Origin: Flavobacterium sp. | GTDB taxonomy: Bacteria > Bacteroidota > Bacteroidia > Flavobacteriales > Flavobacteriaceae | Length of the DNA stretch: 6,045 nt | Direction: 5' to 3' | Assembly: GCA_024709705.1 (NCBI GenBank) | Contig: JANJWE010000162.1 | Coordinates: 1 to 6,045 of the forward strand | Program-made: the position numbers and the translations under genes | Shown here: positions 1 through 6,045 of the stretch, piece by piece | How positions within the stretch are numbered: position 1 is the first letter of the stretch | Layout: each line of letters opens with the position of its first letter | The notes under the pieces: model-generated | Told to the model about the DNA's origin: nothing | Database searches by the model: none | What the model saw: only the letters and a program-made list of their open reading frames with translations

Positions 1-775
1 CCAATAGAATATTAGGAAATAAAGTAGAATAAATTTGAAAAGTTTGCAATTCAAAATCATCACAACAAAGGTAATTCAAGCCCGTAAGATTGGATAATAT
101 GGTATCTGTACTTTGGTTAAACGCACCGTTTTTAATGTTTAAAAAAGTTAATTCAGGACTACCCGCATACAAGACATAAAGTGAAGGATTATTCGAAAAA
201 TCCAATTCAACAATCGGAGCTCCCGTTGAAGCAAAATGATACAATAACGGATTATTATGAAGGTTAATCTCTGTGAGTAATGTATTTACTACTCGTAAAC
301 GTGTGAGTTGTGTTAAGTTTGAAACATCTAACGTTGTAATATTGGTGTTATCCAGCTCTAAGATTTTAATCAAATTATTATCAGAAACATCTATTGAAGT
401 TATAGGATTACCATTAAAAATAAACTCTTCCAAAAGGGTATTTTGCGAAATATCGACTGATTGAATTAAACCAGTTGAACAATTACGAATCAGGAATTTG
501 AGGTTTGTAAAGTGCTCAATTCCACCAAGGCTTGAAATGTTATAGCCACATAAAATGTTTAAATAACTGATTTGTTGAGCTTCCGTTACTTGAATTTGAC
601 CGTCATTGTTTGCATCAATTGCTATAAATTCTCCTGAAAGATTTTTAGCTATTTGGAAACCCGTTGGATTCGACAACAACAAATAATTTTTAAAATTACT
701 ATCGGTGAAATCAATGTTTTGTGCATAAAAACAGCCATTTATCAGCACCAATAAAAGCGTGAATACTTTTTTCAT
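1..775 (-). CDS. Secreted leucine-rich-repeat protein, 3' end cut off by the window edge
   Basis: The minus-strand frame opens with ATG at 775-773 and stays open through base 1, giving 258 visible residues and no stop, so the C-terminus is missing. Residues 1-18 form a signal peptide (MKK start, hydrophobic FTLLLVLING core, cleavage probably near CFYAQ-N). Residues 22-50 followed by D54-A-N56-N-D58-G-Q-I-x-x-x-E65 match the calcium-loop-like segment usual at the N-terminus of Bacteroidetes LRR proteins. From about residue 80 there are degenerate LRR units about 20-23 residues long, with recurring pieces such as LDVSNLTQL, LDFSNNPSL and SIDVSDNNL. Known relatives usually carry a C-terminal type IX secretion sorting domain; that part lies outside the window, so export by T9SS is inference. 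The start is only 5 bases after the stop of the OmpA-like gene, so the two are probably co-transcribed with this gene second. Ligand and role are unknown; surface adhesion or protein binding is the general expectation. Confidence 0.88.
   Translation of the reverse strand, partial: MKKVFTLLLVLINGCFYAQNIDFTDSNFKNYLLLSNPTGFQIAKNLSGEFIAIDANNDGQIQVTEAQQISYLNILCGYNISSLGGIEHFTNLKFLIRNCSTGLIQSVDISQNTLLEEFIFNGNPITSIDVSDNNLIKILELDNTNITTLDVSNLTQLTRLRVVNTLLTEINLHNNPLLYHFASTGAPIVELDFSNNPSLYVLYAGSPELTFLNIKNGAFNQSTDTILSNLTGLNYLCCDDFELQTFQIYSTLFPNILL
581..616 (-). other. EF-hand/dockerin-like calcium loop coding segment
   Basis: Residues 54-65 of the LRR protein read D-A-N-N-D-G-Q-I-Q-V-T-E. Acidic or amide side chains stand at loop positions 1, 3, 5 and 7, glycine at 6, a hydrophobic residue at 8 and Glu at 12, which is the canonical calcium-loop pattern. 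That calcium is actually bound is inference; in these LRR proteins the segment may only be a structural cap before the repeats. Confidence 0.55.
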
Positions 776-780
776 TAGGA

Positions 781-2082
781 TTAGATTTTAATAAATTCAA
801 CTCTTCTGTTTTGGGCTTTTTCTGCGGGTGTAGCATTTTTATTCAATGGCACACTTTCGCCTTTTCCATCTGTAGCAAGTTTGTTGGCATCAATTCCGAA
901 TTCATTAACCAAAGCTCTTTTTACTGATTCTGCTCTTTTTTGAGAAAGGATTACATTATCCGTATCTTTTCCATCACTATCGGTATGTCCCACAATTTTG
1001 ATGTTTCCGTCAATGGATTGAATGCTTTCAGCAATTTGTTTTAAGATAGCATATGAATTTGGACGAATCACATCTGAATTCACATCGAAGTAAATGTTTT
1101 GGGTTACAAATTTCTTTTTGGTGGCTATGTCATTTTTTGGATTTGCACTACCGGTAGCCAATCTAAAATTGGTGAAATACATTCTGTTTTCCGCAACAAA
1201 ATAATTTTGCAAATGAAACGCCAAAACGTGTTCTCTATTTGCCACTAAAAACTCGACATTATCAATGATTTTTTCTTTATTAATCCACATTGACAATTTA
1301 TTGTTCTCACACTTTAAACTAATTTTAGCATAATAATTATTTAGTTCCGGTTGCCACGAATAAAACGGAAACTCATTCTCGGGGTTTGTCTGATTATTAT
1401 TGGTCTTTATAGCAAAAGTTGCGAGTCCCGTTTTTGGCATTTGTGTAATAGGACTTAAAGTCAATTCAGTTCCATTATCTAAATAAGGATCTTGTAAAGC
1501 ATTGGCTTGTGATTTGTCTAAAAATCTCAAACCAAGCGAACCTGTATTCCTATCCGGAGTATGCACATCAAATTCTAATGTGAAATTTTTGGGTAAATTT
1601 TTCAATCCTAACGGATAAAAACTCCCCGATTTTACTTCCATCCAATTTTTGTTCTCGATTGAAACCACTGCCATTTCATTCGTATCATAAGCCCCCCAAC
1701 GTTTTTTGGAATTATCGGCAAAATCTTCAAAAAAGAGCAGGTTTTCCCCTGCCACAAAATCAAAGTCTTTATAGGTTGAATAATCCGTATTCCCCGATTC
1801 ATCCGTTACTGTAACCGAAGGATCATATTGAACTGTTTTGGTTTCGTTGTTATTTGAACCTTCTTTAGAAGATTTTTTCTTTTTATCTTTCTTTTTGAAA
1901 AGGCTATTGATACCCTCTTCTACTTTATTCAAAGCTTTGTCAACGGTTTCATCGCCTTTTTGTTCTCCTCTGCCATAGGTTTTGTCTTTTGCGTTTTGAA
2001 TAACTCTTCCTCCTACTGTTTCCTGCGTATAGGAAATCTGAATAATAAGCAGTAATACGAACACGGTTAAAAATTTTCTCAT
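781..2082 (-). CDS. OmpA-family envelope protein with jelly-roll-like middle domain
   Basis: 433 residues. A signal peptide covers residues 1 to about 19 (MRK, hydrophobic FLTVFVLLLIIQI, then SYTQ). No lipobox cysteine is seen, so it is probably not a lipoprotein. Residues 40-85 are charged, with a lysine run at 64-73, and look like a flexible linker. Residues about 110-310 begin LLFFEDFADN and resemble the beta-rich concanavalin/LamG-like domains often placed before OmpA domains in Bacteroidetes; this middle call is tentative. Residues about 326-433 are a clear OmpA C-terminal peptidoglycan-binding domain: IYFDVNSDVIRP, GHTDSDG, LSQKRAESVKRAL, GKGESVP and NRRVEF. D368 and R383 are 15 apart, matching the Asp/Arg pair that grips diaminopimelate in OmpA. 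There is no N-terminal OmpA beta-barrel, so it is likely a periplasmic or outer-membrane-associated protein tethered to the cell wall. It is the first gene of a minus-strand unit with the LRR gene, divergent from the sigma-factor gene. The ATG at 2082 is chosen because it directly begins the signal peptide. Confidence 0.92.
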   Translation of the reverse strand: MRKFLTVFVLLLIIQISYTQETVGGRVIQNAKDKTYGRGEQKGDETVDKALNKVEEGINSLFKKKDKKKKSSKEGSNNNETKTVQYDPSVTVTDESGNTDYSTYKDFDFVAGENLLFFEDFADNSKKRWGAYDTNEMAVVSIENKNWMEVKSGSFYPLGLKNLPKNFTLEFDVHTPDRNTGSLGLRFLDKSQANALQDPYLDNGTELTLSPITQMPKTGLATFAIKTNNNQTNPENEFPFYSWQPELNNYYAKISLKCENNKLSMWINKEKIIDNVEFLVANREHVLAFHLQNYFVAENRMYFTNFRLATGSANPKNDIATKKKFVTQNIYFDVNSDVIRPNSYAILKQIAESIQSIDGNIKIVGHTDSDGKDTDNVILSQKRAESVKRALVNEFGIDANKLATDGKGESVPLNKNATPAEKAQNRRVEFIKI

Positions 2083-2211
2083 TGGTATACCATTTTTAAT
2101 TAAACACTCCTTTATTTTACTTTTAGTGTGAAGAATTAAAAAAGGTAAACATGCTGATAGAAAAAATTTTTTTTAATTAGTTTTGTTTACTTTCAAAAAA
2201 GCAGCACACTA
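2083..2211. promoter_or_regulatory. Divergent intergenic region between the OmpA-like and sigma-factor genes
   Basis: These 129 bases must hold promoters for both divergent units. They contain an A6T8 tract at 2161-2174 (possible intrinsic bend or UP-like element), a plus-strand TAnnTTTG box next to it, and an 8-base inverted repeat. For the minus strand only a 7-of-8 match to TAnnTTTG (TACCTTTT, 2140-2147) was found, with no convincing upstream TTG box, so the OmpA-like promoter is not settled. Neither start codon has a clear Shine-Dalgarno sequence, as is usual for Bacteroidetes. Confidence 0.6.
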
Positions 2212-2212
2212 A
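2123..2212. repeat. 8-base inverted repeat TTAGTGTG / CACACTAA in the divergent region
   Basis: The left arm is 2123-2130 and the right arm 2205-2212, perfect over 8 bases with 74 bases between them. The right arm touches the first base of the sigma gene ATG, and the left arm lies 41 bases upstream of the OmpA-like ATG. The arms bracket the candidate promoter, so they could be paired regulator sites; the spacing is too long for a terminator hairpin. Chance occurrence is quite possible. Confidence 0.25.
2178..2185 (+). promoter_or_regulatory. Candidate Bacteroidetes -7 box for the sigma-factor operon
   Basis: TAGTTTTG matches the Bacteroidetes housekeeping -7 consensus TAnnTTTG exactly. It lies 26 bases before the sigma gene ATG, so transcription would begin near 2190 and leave a short leader of about 20 bases. 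No good -33 TTG box is seen at the expected spacing; the A6T8 tract just upstream may compensate. In sequence this AT-rich an exact match can arise by chance. Confidence 0.45.
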
Positions 2213-2748
2213 TGATAAATGCCCCAAACTTGATTGAGCAGTTAAAATGTGGTGACGAAAAAACCATTCGGAAAATTTATGAAGACCATAAAAATGGTTT
2301 TTTGTTATTTGCCAGTCGGTTTGCATTGGATAAAGAAGAATTGATTGATATTTATCAAGATGCTGTAATCGCTCTGATTGAAAATGCCAAAAAAGGTAAG
2401 ATTGATGATTTGAAAAGCAGTTTGACTACTTATTTATATGGAATTGGAAAGTTTATGATTTTTCAACGGTTGAAGAAAAAAAACAAAACCATTCCCAGTG
2501 ATGAATTGGCACATTTTGAATTGGAATATGATGACTATTCCGAAGAGGAAATTAATATTCAACTTATTTCTTTAAGAGAAAATTTGAAAAAATTGGGCGA
2601 ACAATGCCTAAAAGTATTAACCCTTTTTTATTACGAAGAAAAAAAATTAGATGAAATTCAAGCCCTATTGGGTTATGCGAACAAGGATGTTTTAAAAAGT
2701 CAAAAATCACGTTGTTTGAAGCAACTGAAAGACTTCACAAAAAAGTAA
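2212..2748 (+). CDS. ECF-type sigma-70 family RNA polymerase sigma factor
   Basis: 178 residues, the usual length for a two-domain ECF sigma factor. Region 2 covers residues about 15-90: IYEDHKNGFLLFASRF, then LIDIYQDAVIALIENA (region 2.2, core RNA polymerase contact), then LTTYLYGIGKFMIFQRLKKK (regions 2.3/2.4, -10 recognition). An acidic linker at 97-115 (ELEYDDYSEEE) follows, then region 4 at about 120-175: LGEQCLKVLTLFYYEEKKLDEIQALLGY and the recognition-helix stretch KDVLKSQKSRCLKQLKDF. No sigma region 1.1 or 3 is present. The cytoplasmic protein would redirect RNA polymerase to a special promoter set. It is first in a two-gene plus-strand unit; 6 bases after its stop begins a membrane protein that looks like its anti-sigma partner. 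The ATG at 2212 places region 2 at the normal distance from the N-terminus and no nearby alternative is better. Target promoters cannot be deduced here. Confidence 0.9.
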   Translation: MINAPNLIEQLKCGDEKTIRKIYEDHKNGFLLFASRFALDKEELIDIYQDAVIALIENAKKGKIDDLKSSLTTYLYGIGKFMIFQRLKKKNKTIPSDELAHFELEYDDYSEEEINIQLISLRENLKKLGEQCLKVLTLFYYEEKKLDEIQALLGYANKDVLKSQKSRCLKQLKDFTKK

Positions 2749-2754
2749 AGTAGA

Positions 2755-3459
2755 ATGGAAAATGAAGATTTAGTAAATAAGTATTTTGAACACCAACTTT
2801 CTGAAGAGGAAAAAGTGTTGTTTGCCTCTTTATTGCAAAATAATGCTGAATTTGCAAAGGAATTTGAATACCAAAAAAAGGTAAAGAAAGCCATTACCCT
2901 AAACGAGCGGGAAGCACTCAAACAAAAACTAAAATCGTATGAAACTAAAACCAAGTTTCGTCCCGTTTATTGGTTCAGTGCAGCTGTAATTATTTTGTTT
3001 TTAGGTGGATTAGCCTGGTTTCAATTACAGAGTTCCACACCTGAAAAACTATATCAGGAATATTATCAATCGTATCCCAATGTGGTGGCTCCAACTGTTC
3101 GTGGTGACAGCGAAGACAATCTACAATCGGATGCTTTTTATGAATATGACAGTGGGAATTATGAAAAATCGTTAGTCTTATTTTCGAAAATTTATGCTGA
3201 TGAAGGTGTAGATTATGCACTTTTTTACAAAGCCATGTCGTTAATGGAATTAAAGCGGTATAAAGACGCAATCTCTTCATTTGACCAATTTAAAACTGCT
3301 GATAACAATGCGTTTACGCCTTTTGTTAAATGGTATAAAGCATTGTCTTATCTCAAATTAAATGAGAAAAAAAAGGCGGTTCAACTTTTAAAAGAATTAG
3401 CTGAAAAAGAAAATCCGCAACAACAAATGGCAAAAAAGCTACTCACTGAATTAGAATAA
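2755..3459 (+). CDS. Single-pass membrane protein, putative anti-sigma factor with TPR repeats
   Basis: 234 residues in three parts. Residues 1-50 (LVNKYFEHQLSEEEKVLFASLL, then AEFAKEFEYQKKVKKAI) resemble the helical N-terminus of Bacteroidetes anti-sigma-like membrane proteins; the zinc motif of the ZAS group is absent and the protein has no cysteine at all. Residues about 71-91 (VYWFSAAVIILFLGGLAWFQL) form one transmembrane helix, preceded by basic residues (KTKFR), so the N-terminus should be cytoplasmic and the rest periplasmic. Residues about 97-116 hold a YQEYYQSYPNVVAPTVRGD segment, then two to three TPR-like helical pairs (about 125-148, 153-180, 188-215; for example ALFYKAMSLMELKRYKDAISSFDQF). 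It follows the sigma gene by 6 bases and is very likely translated from the same mRNA. The anti-sigma role rests on position, topology and N-terminal resemblance; a plain TPR scaffold is the alternative. Its 3' end overlaps the CHAT gene by 9 bases. Confidence 0.85.
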   Translation: MENEDLVNKYFEHQLSEEEKVLFASLLQNNAEFAKEFEYQKKVKKAITLNEREALKQKLKSYETKTKFRPVYWFSAAVIILFLGGLAWFQLQSSTPEKLYQEYYQSYPNVVAPTVRGDSEDNLQSDAFYEYDSGNYEKSLVLFSKIYADEGVDYALFYKAMSLMELKRYKDAISSFDQFKTADNNAFTPFVKWYKALSYLKLNEKKKAVQLLKELAEKENPQQQMAKKLLTELE

Positions 3460-6045
3460 TTTCTTTCTAAAAAGGAAAATCAGCAAACCCATTGTTAACG
3501 CAATTCCAACATACAACCACCCATTCGTATTTTCCTGAATTGGCGAAATATCCCCATTCACTACAAATCCGGCCCAATAAAACGGATGGTTTTTCATAGG
3601 ATTGTTTTGAATAAAATCCCGTTTGGCATTGGCTAAAGCTTCATCTTTGGATTGCCCTTCTTTCAGGTTTTCATAGAACGCAATCATAATTTCTGAGGTT
3701 TCTTTATCGGGTACTTGCCAATAACTTACCACCGAACTTTTTACTCCGGAAAAGGTTAAAGCCCGAGACAAACTCATGATTCCTTCTCCATTTACAATAC
3801 TTCCGATTCCGGTATTACAAGCACTCAAAACAACCATATCTAAAGGTAAACTTAAATTGTAAAAATCTTTAAAATAAAGTGGTTCATCCTGACTAAAAAG
3901 TAAATTAGATTGCTCAAAATTAGTGTCGTTTAGGTTGGCATGCATGGCAAGATGATATACATTAAAATGTTTTGCGTTTTCAATAAATACTTTTTTTGTA
4001 GCATCTTTATTCTGTTTCCCTTTCGTAATTGCCGCTATTTTTTCAATTTCAACCAAAGAATAACGCAATGGTTTTGTGCCCATTTTTGAATCCGAATAAT
4101 TGGCTGCCATGCATAAGGTTTGAGAACTGGAAGATTTGAAATTATAAATTCTTCCGGCATACCAAAGTGGTATTGAAAAATTATAATGAATCTTTTTATC
4201 TGAAACCCAATATGCATTATCGCTATCTATCAAGGTTTCAAAAGGCAAATAATTCATATAATATTGAGGTATAATACTGATCTTTTCATTTGTTATGGAA
4301 TGGCAAAACAATTGAAACATTTCCTTAGCTTGATTTTTACAATTCTGTAAAGGATTTTTTAAAGCTTTTAAATAATTTTTAACCTTCTTTTCAATTTCTT
4401 TATTTGTACCAATCTTTTCTGCTTGGATGATTTGATTATCTAAAACCAAGCGGTAAACATTTTCCTTGGTTACATAAAATTTAACCAATGTTTCATTCGG
4501 TTTGATTGCATTTAGTATATTCTCAATTGAGAAATCTTCATTGATGTTGACAAAATTCTTTAGCTCATCTTTGAGTTGACTATTTAACAATTGGAGTTCT
4601 TTCTCAATTTGCTTTTTTTCATTTTTCAATATCCCACTCGACTCAAACAATAGTTTTTCATCAATAGCTTCGTAGCTTGAAAGTAATTTACTTTTTTTGA
4701 TATAACTGTTTTTTAATGTTGGATTGTTTAGCAATAACTGTTGTTGAAACTGATTAAAAAGTTGTTGTGAAGCTATTTTCTCAATGTGTTCAATCATCTC
4801 AATTTGCTTCTGCTTGTTGTTTTGGTAGTTTGTGGTTAACAAATACAAAAATGATTCTGAAATATTTTGAGCCAAATTGGCAATATTATCATCGTAACTC
4901 CCATTTGCATAAAAATAACCAAACATTTTTTTGGCTGCCAAAGCCAATGATTCCCCTTTTGCTAAGAAGTCTTTTTGCGAATTACTTTCATAAGCCTTTA
5001 AATATAAATTTGAAGCCGTAGAAAAGATATTGATAACATAATCCGAATTAAAAGTACTGTAATCTAAATTCTTCAAATCAGAAATTGCTACTTTTTGATC
5101 CATTAAATTTTTTGTCAACATAGGAAAAAGTTCATCTAAAATTTGAATCACCTCCTCATGCTTTTGCATTTGAGACAAATTCTTAGCCCGAATAATTTTC
5201 AAGGAATAATAAGACGTTCCATTTGGCTTAGGTTGAACCTTTGCTTCTAAGATATCTAAATAATGATTGCTATGTTCAAATTGTTCCAGAGCATTTAATG
5301 AAACAGCAATTCTTGACAACGCAATCATTTCATAATGAGTAAATTCAGGATAATATTTACTTTCTTCATAATACAATTGTGCCAGTTCTAAAGATTTATT
5401 AAATTGCTTTAATTCATAAAAATATTTATCAATCAAAAAGCTAAATGTAGTTAAATAATATTCGTTTTTTTGATTTATTTTTTGTTTCAATTTAGGTTGA
5501 AAGGACTTAAATTCCTGAAACTTTTTAAAAGCTTCGATAGTATCCATCTTTGCCAAAAGAAACTTTATTTCATACTTTTTAAAAATGATTTCTTTAAAAT
5601 CTTGTTCAGCCAGGGTTAGTTTTTGCGAAACATCAAAATAGTTTTCTTTTGTCTGTTTAAAATCTAAAAAAACACTTTCAACATTTTCATTAGTAGTATA
5701 ATACAGAAGATTATTGTAGGCAATTAAATAATCGGTTATCTTAACATCTTGAGGATACTTTTGTGCAATTTTAATCCCTTTTTCTGTGTAATCGATTACC
5801 AAATCATACTTTTGAATATTAGAATATGCGGTAGCTAAATCGAGATAACACAACAAAAACGTTTGCGGGTCAGCCTGAAGCTGTGGTAAATACTTTTCCA
5901 AGGCCTTTTCAAAAGATGAAATAGCCGCTCTATTTTGGTTTAATTTAAGATAATTTTGTCCCAGATAAATATAAATATCATCATAAAATTGATCTGAAAT
6001 AAGCGACCAATATTTTGAATTTATTAAGCTTGTAGCTAATTCTAC
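3451..6045 (-). CDS. TPR-CHAT peptidase-like protein with C-terminal membrane anchor, 5' end cut off
   Basis: The frame runs from the right window edge to TAA at 3453-3451: 864 residues visible, true start outside. A TTG at 5901 is not the start, because the 48 codons before it are open and encode another TPR-like helix pair (YDDIYIYLGQNYLKLNQNRAAISSFEKAL). Numbering from the edge, residues about 20-440 are helical TPR-type repeats, clearest at 21-53 and 60-95. About 450-500 is a charged coiled-coil-like stretch (KNEKKQIEKELQLLNSQLKDE). About 510-832 is a CHAT domain (caspase HetF associated with TPRs, clan CD peptidase): YLPFETL at 599-605, YHLAMHA with catalytic-type His702, LSACNTG with Cys743, then GEGIMSLSRAL and HPFYWAGFVVNG. 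Residues about 843-858 form a membrane helix followed by RKKLF, so the C-terminus should be cytoplasmic and TPR-CHAT periplasmic if an unseen signal peptide exists. It is convergent with the sigma/anti-sigma pair. Substrate unknown. Confidence 0.93.
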   Translation of the reverse strand, partial: VELATSLINSKYWSLISDQFYDDIYIYLGQNYLKLNQNRAAISSFEKALEKYLPQLQADPQTFLLCYLDLATAYSNIQKYDLVIDYTEKGIKIAQKYPQDVKITDYLIAYNNLLYYTTNENVESVFLDFKQTKENYFDVSQKLTLAEQDFKEIIFKKYEIKFLLAKMDTIEAFKKFQEFKSFQPKLKQKINQKNEYYLTTFSFLIDKYFYELKQFNKSLELAQLYYEESKYYPEFTHYEMIALSRIAVSLNALEQFEHSNHYLDILEAKVQPKPNGTSYYSLKIIRAKNLSQMQKHEEVIQILDELFPMLTKNLMDQKVAISDLKNLDYSTFNSDYVINIFSTASNLYLKAYESNSQKDFLAKGESLALAAKKMFGYFYANGSYDDNIANLAQNISESFLYLLTTNYQNNKQKQIEMIEHIEKIASQQLFNQFQQQLLLNNPTLKNSYIKKSKLLSSYEAIDEKLLFESSGILKNEKKQIEKELQLLNSQLKDELKNFVNINEDFSIENILNAIKPNETLVKFYVTKENVYRLVLDNQIIQAEKIGTNKEIEKKVKNYLKALKNPLQNCKNQAKEMFQLFCHSITNEKISIIPQYYMNYLPFETLIDSDNAYWVSDKKIHYNFSIPLWYAGRIYNFKSSSSQTLCMAANYSDSKMGTKPLRYSLVEIEKIAAITKGKQNKDATKKVFIENAKHFNVYHLAMHANLNDTNFEQSNLLFSQDEPLYFKDFYNLSLPLDMVVLSACNTGIGSIVNGEGIMSLSRALTFSGVKSSVVSYWQVPDKETSEIMIAFYENLKEGQSKDEALANAKRDFIQNNPMKNHPFYWAGFVVNGDISPIQENTNGWLYVGIALTMGLLIFLFRKKLF

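Noticed and set aside
2700..3280. Minus-strand open frames at 2700-2954 and 2990-3280
   Set aside because: They lie antisense within the sigma and membrane-protein genes, have low-complexity Phe/Ser- or His/Leu-rich translations, and show no recognisable domain.
2755..3459. Bacterial gasdermin as the substrate of the CHAT protease
   Set aside because: The neighbouring small membrane protein has a single transmembrane helix and TPRs, not a gasdermin-like beta fold with a short C-terminal inhibitory tail.
3460..3478. Possible bidirectional terminator hairpin after the convergent stops
   Set aside because: The stem is about 7 pairs, nearly all A-T with one G-T wobble, has no adjoining T run, and lies inside the end of the CHAT coding sequence.
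4767..5021. Plus-strand open frame of 84 codons
   Set aside because: It is antisense to the strongly supported TPR-CHAT gene and its translation has no coherent domain; likewise the small minus-strand frame at 4035-4217 and the plus-strand frame at 273-464 inside the LRR gene.
5899..5901. TTG as start codon of the TPR-CHAT gene, giving an 816-residue protein
   Set aside because: The frame is open for 48 further codons to the window edge and these encode a TPR-like helix pair continuous with the next repeat. The CDS is therefore partial and starts outside the window.
3451..6045. Identification of the TPR-CHAT gene as Csx29 of a type III-E CRISPR system
   Set aside because: There is no CRISPR array, Cas7-like effector or Csx30/Csx31-like gene in the window, and this protein has a C-terminal membrane anchor. 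Only the general TPR-CHAT architecture is shared.

Overview
The window looks like chromosomal DNA of a Bacteroidetes bacterium, most likely a Flavobacterium-type organism. The grounds are a strongly AT-rich base composition, ATG starts preceded by A-rich stretches instead of Shine-Dalgarno sequences, one TAnnTTTG promoter-like box, and family types that are characteristic of this phylum: an LRR protein with a DxNxDG loop behind its signal peptide, an OmpA-like protein with a jelly-roll-like middle, an ECF-type sigma factor paired with a zinc-less membrane protein, and a TPR-CHAT protein. Species cannot be named from the sequence alone.

Layout. On the minus strand, positions 1-2082 hold a two-gene unit: an OmpA-like lipid-independent envelope protein (781-2082) followed after 5 bases by a secreted leucine-rich-repeat protein (775 down to the left edge, cut off there). 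A 129-base divergent intergenic region (2083-2211) separates this unit from a plus-strand pair: an ECF-like sigma-70 factor (2212-2748), then after 6 bases a single-pass membrane protein with an anti-sigma-like N-terminus and C-terminal TPR repeats (2755-3459). Facing that pair, and overlapping it tail to tail by 9 bases, is a long minus-strand gene (3451 to the right edge, 5' end missing) for a TPR array, a CHAT caspase-like peptidase domain with an intact His/Cys pair, and a C-terminal membrane anchor. The window is almost fully coding; the only non-coding stretch of any size is the divergent region. No tRNA, rRNA, CRISPR array or mobile element was seen.

How it may work together (inference). 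The sigma factor and the membrane TPR protein look like a sigma/anti-sigma pair. Positive-inside reasoning places the TPR part of the putative anti-sigma and the TPR-CHAT part of its convergent neighbour on the same, periplasmic, face of the inner membrane. A CHAT peptidase that senses something through TPRs and cleaves or displaces the anti-sigma would make this an envelope-sensing, protease-gated transcription switch, loosely analogous to the TPR-CHAT protease/sigma-factor link known from type III-E CRISPR systems, but with no CRISPR parts here. The divergent OmpA-like and LRR genes could be outputs or simply neighbours. This model is untested and is the item most worth following up.
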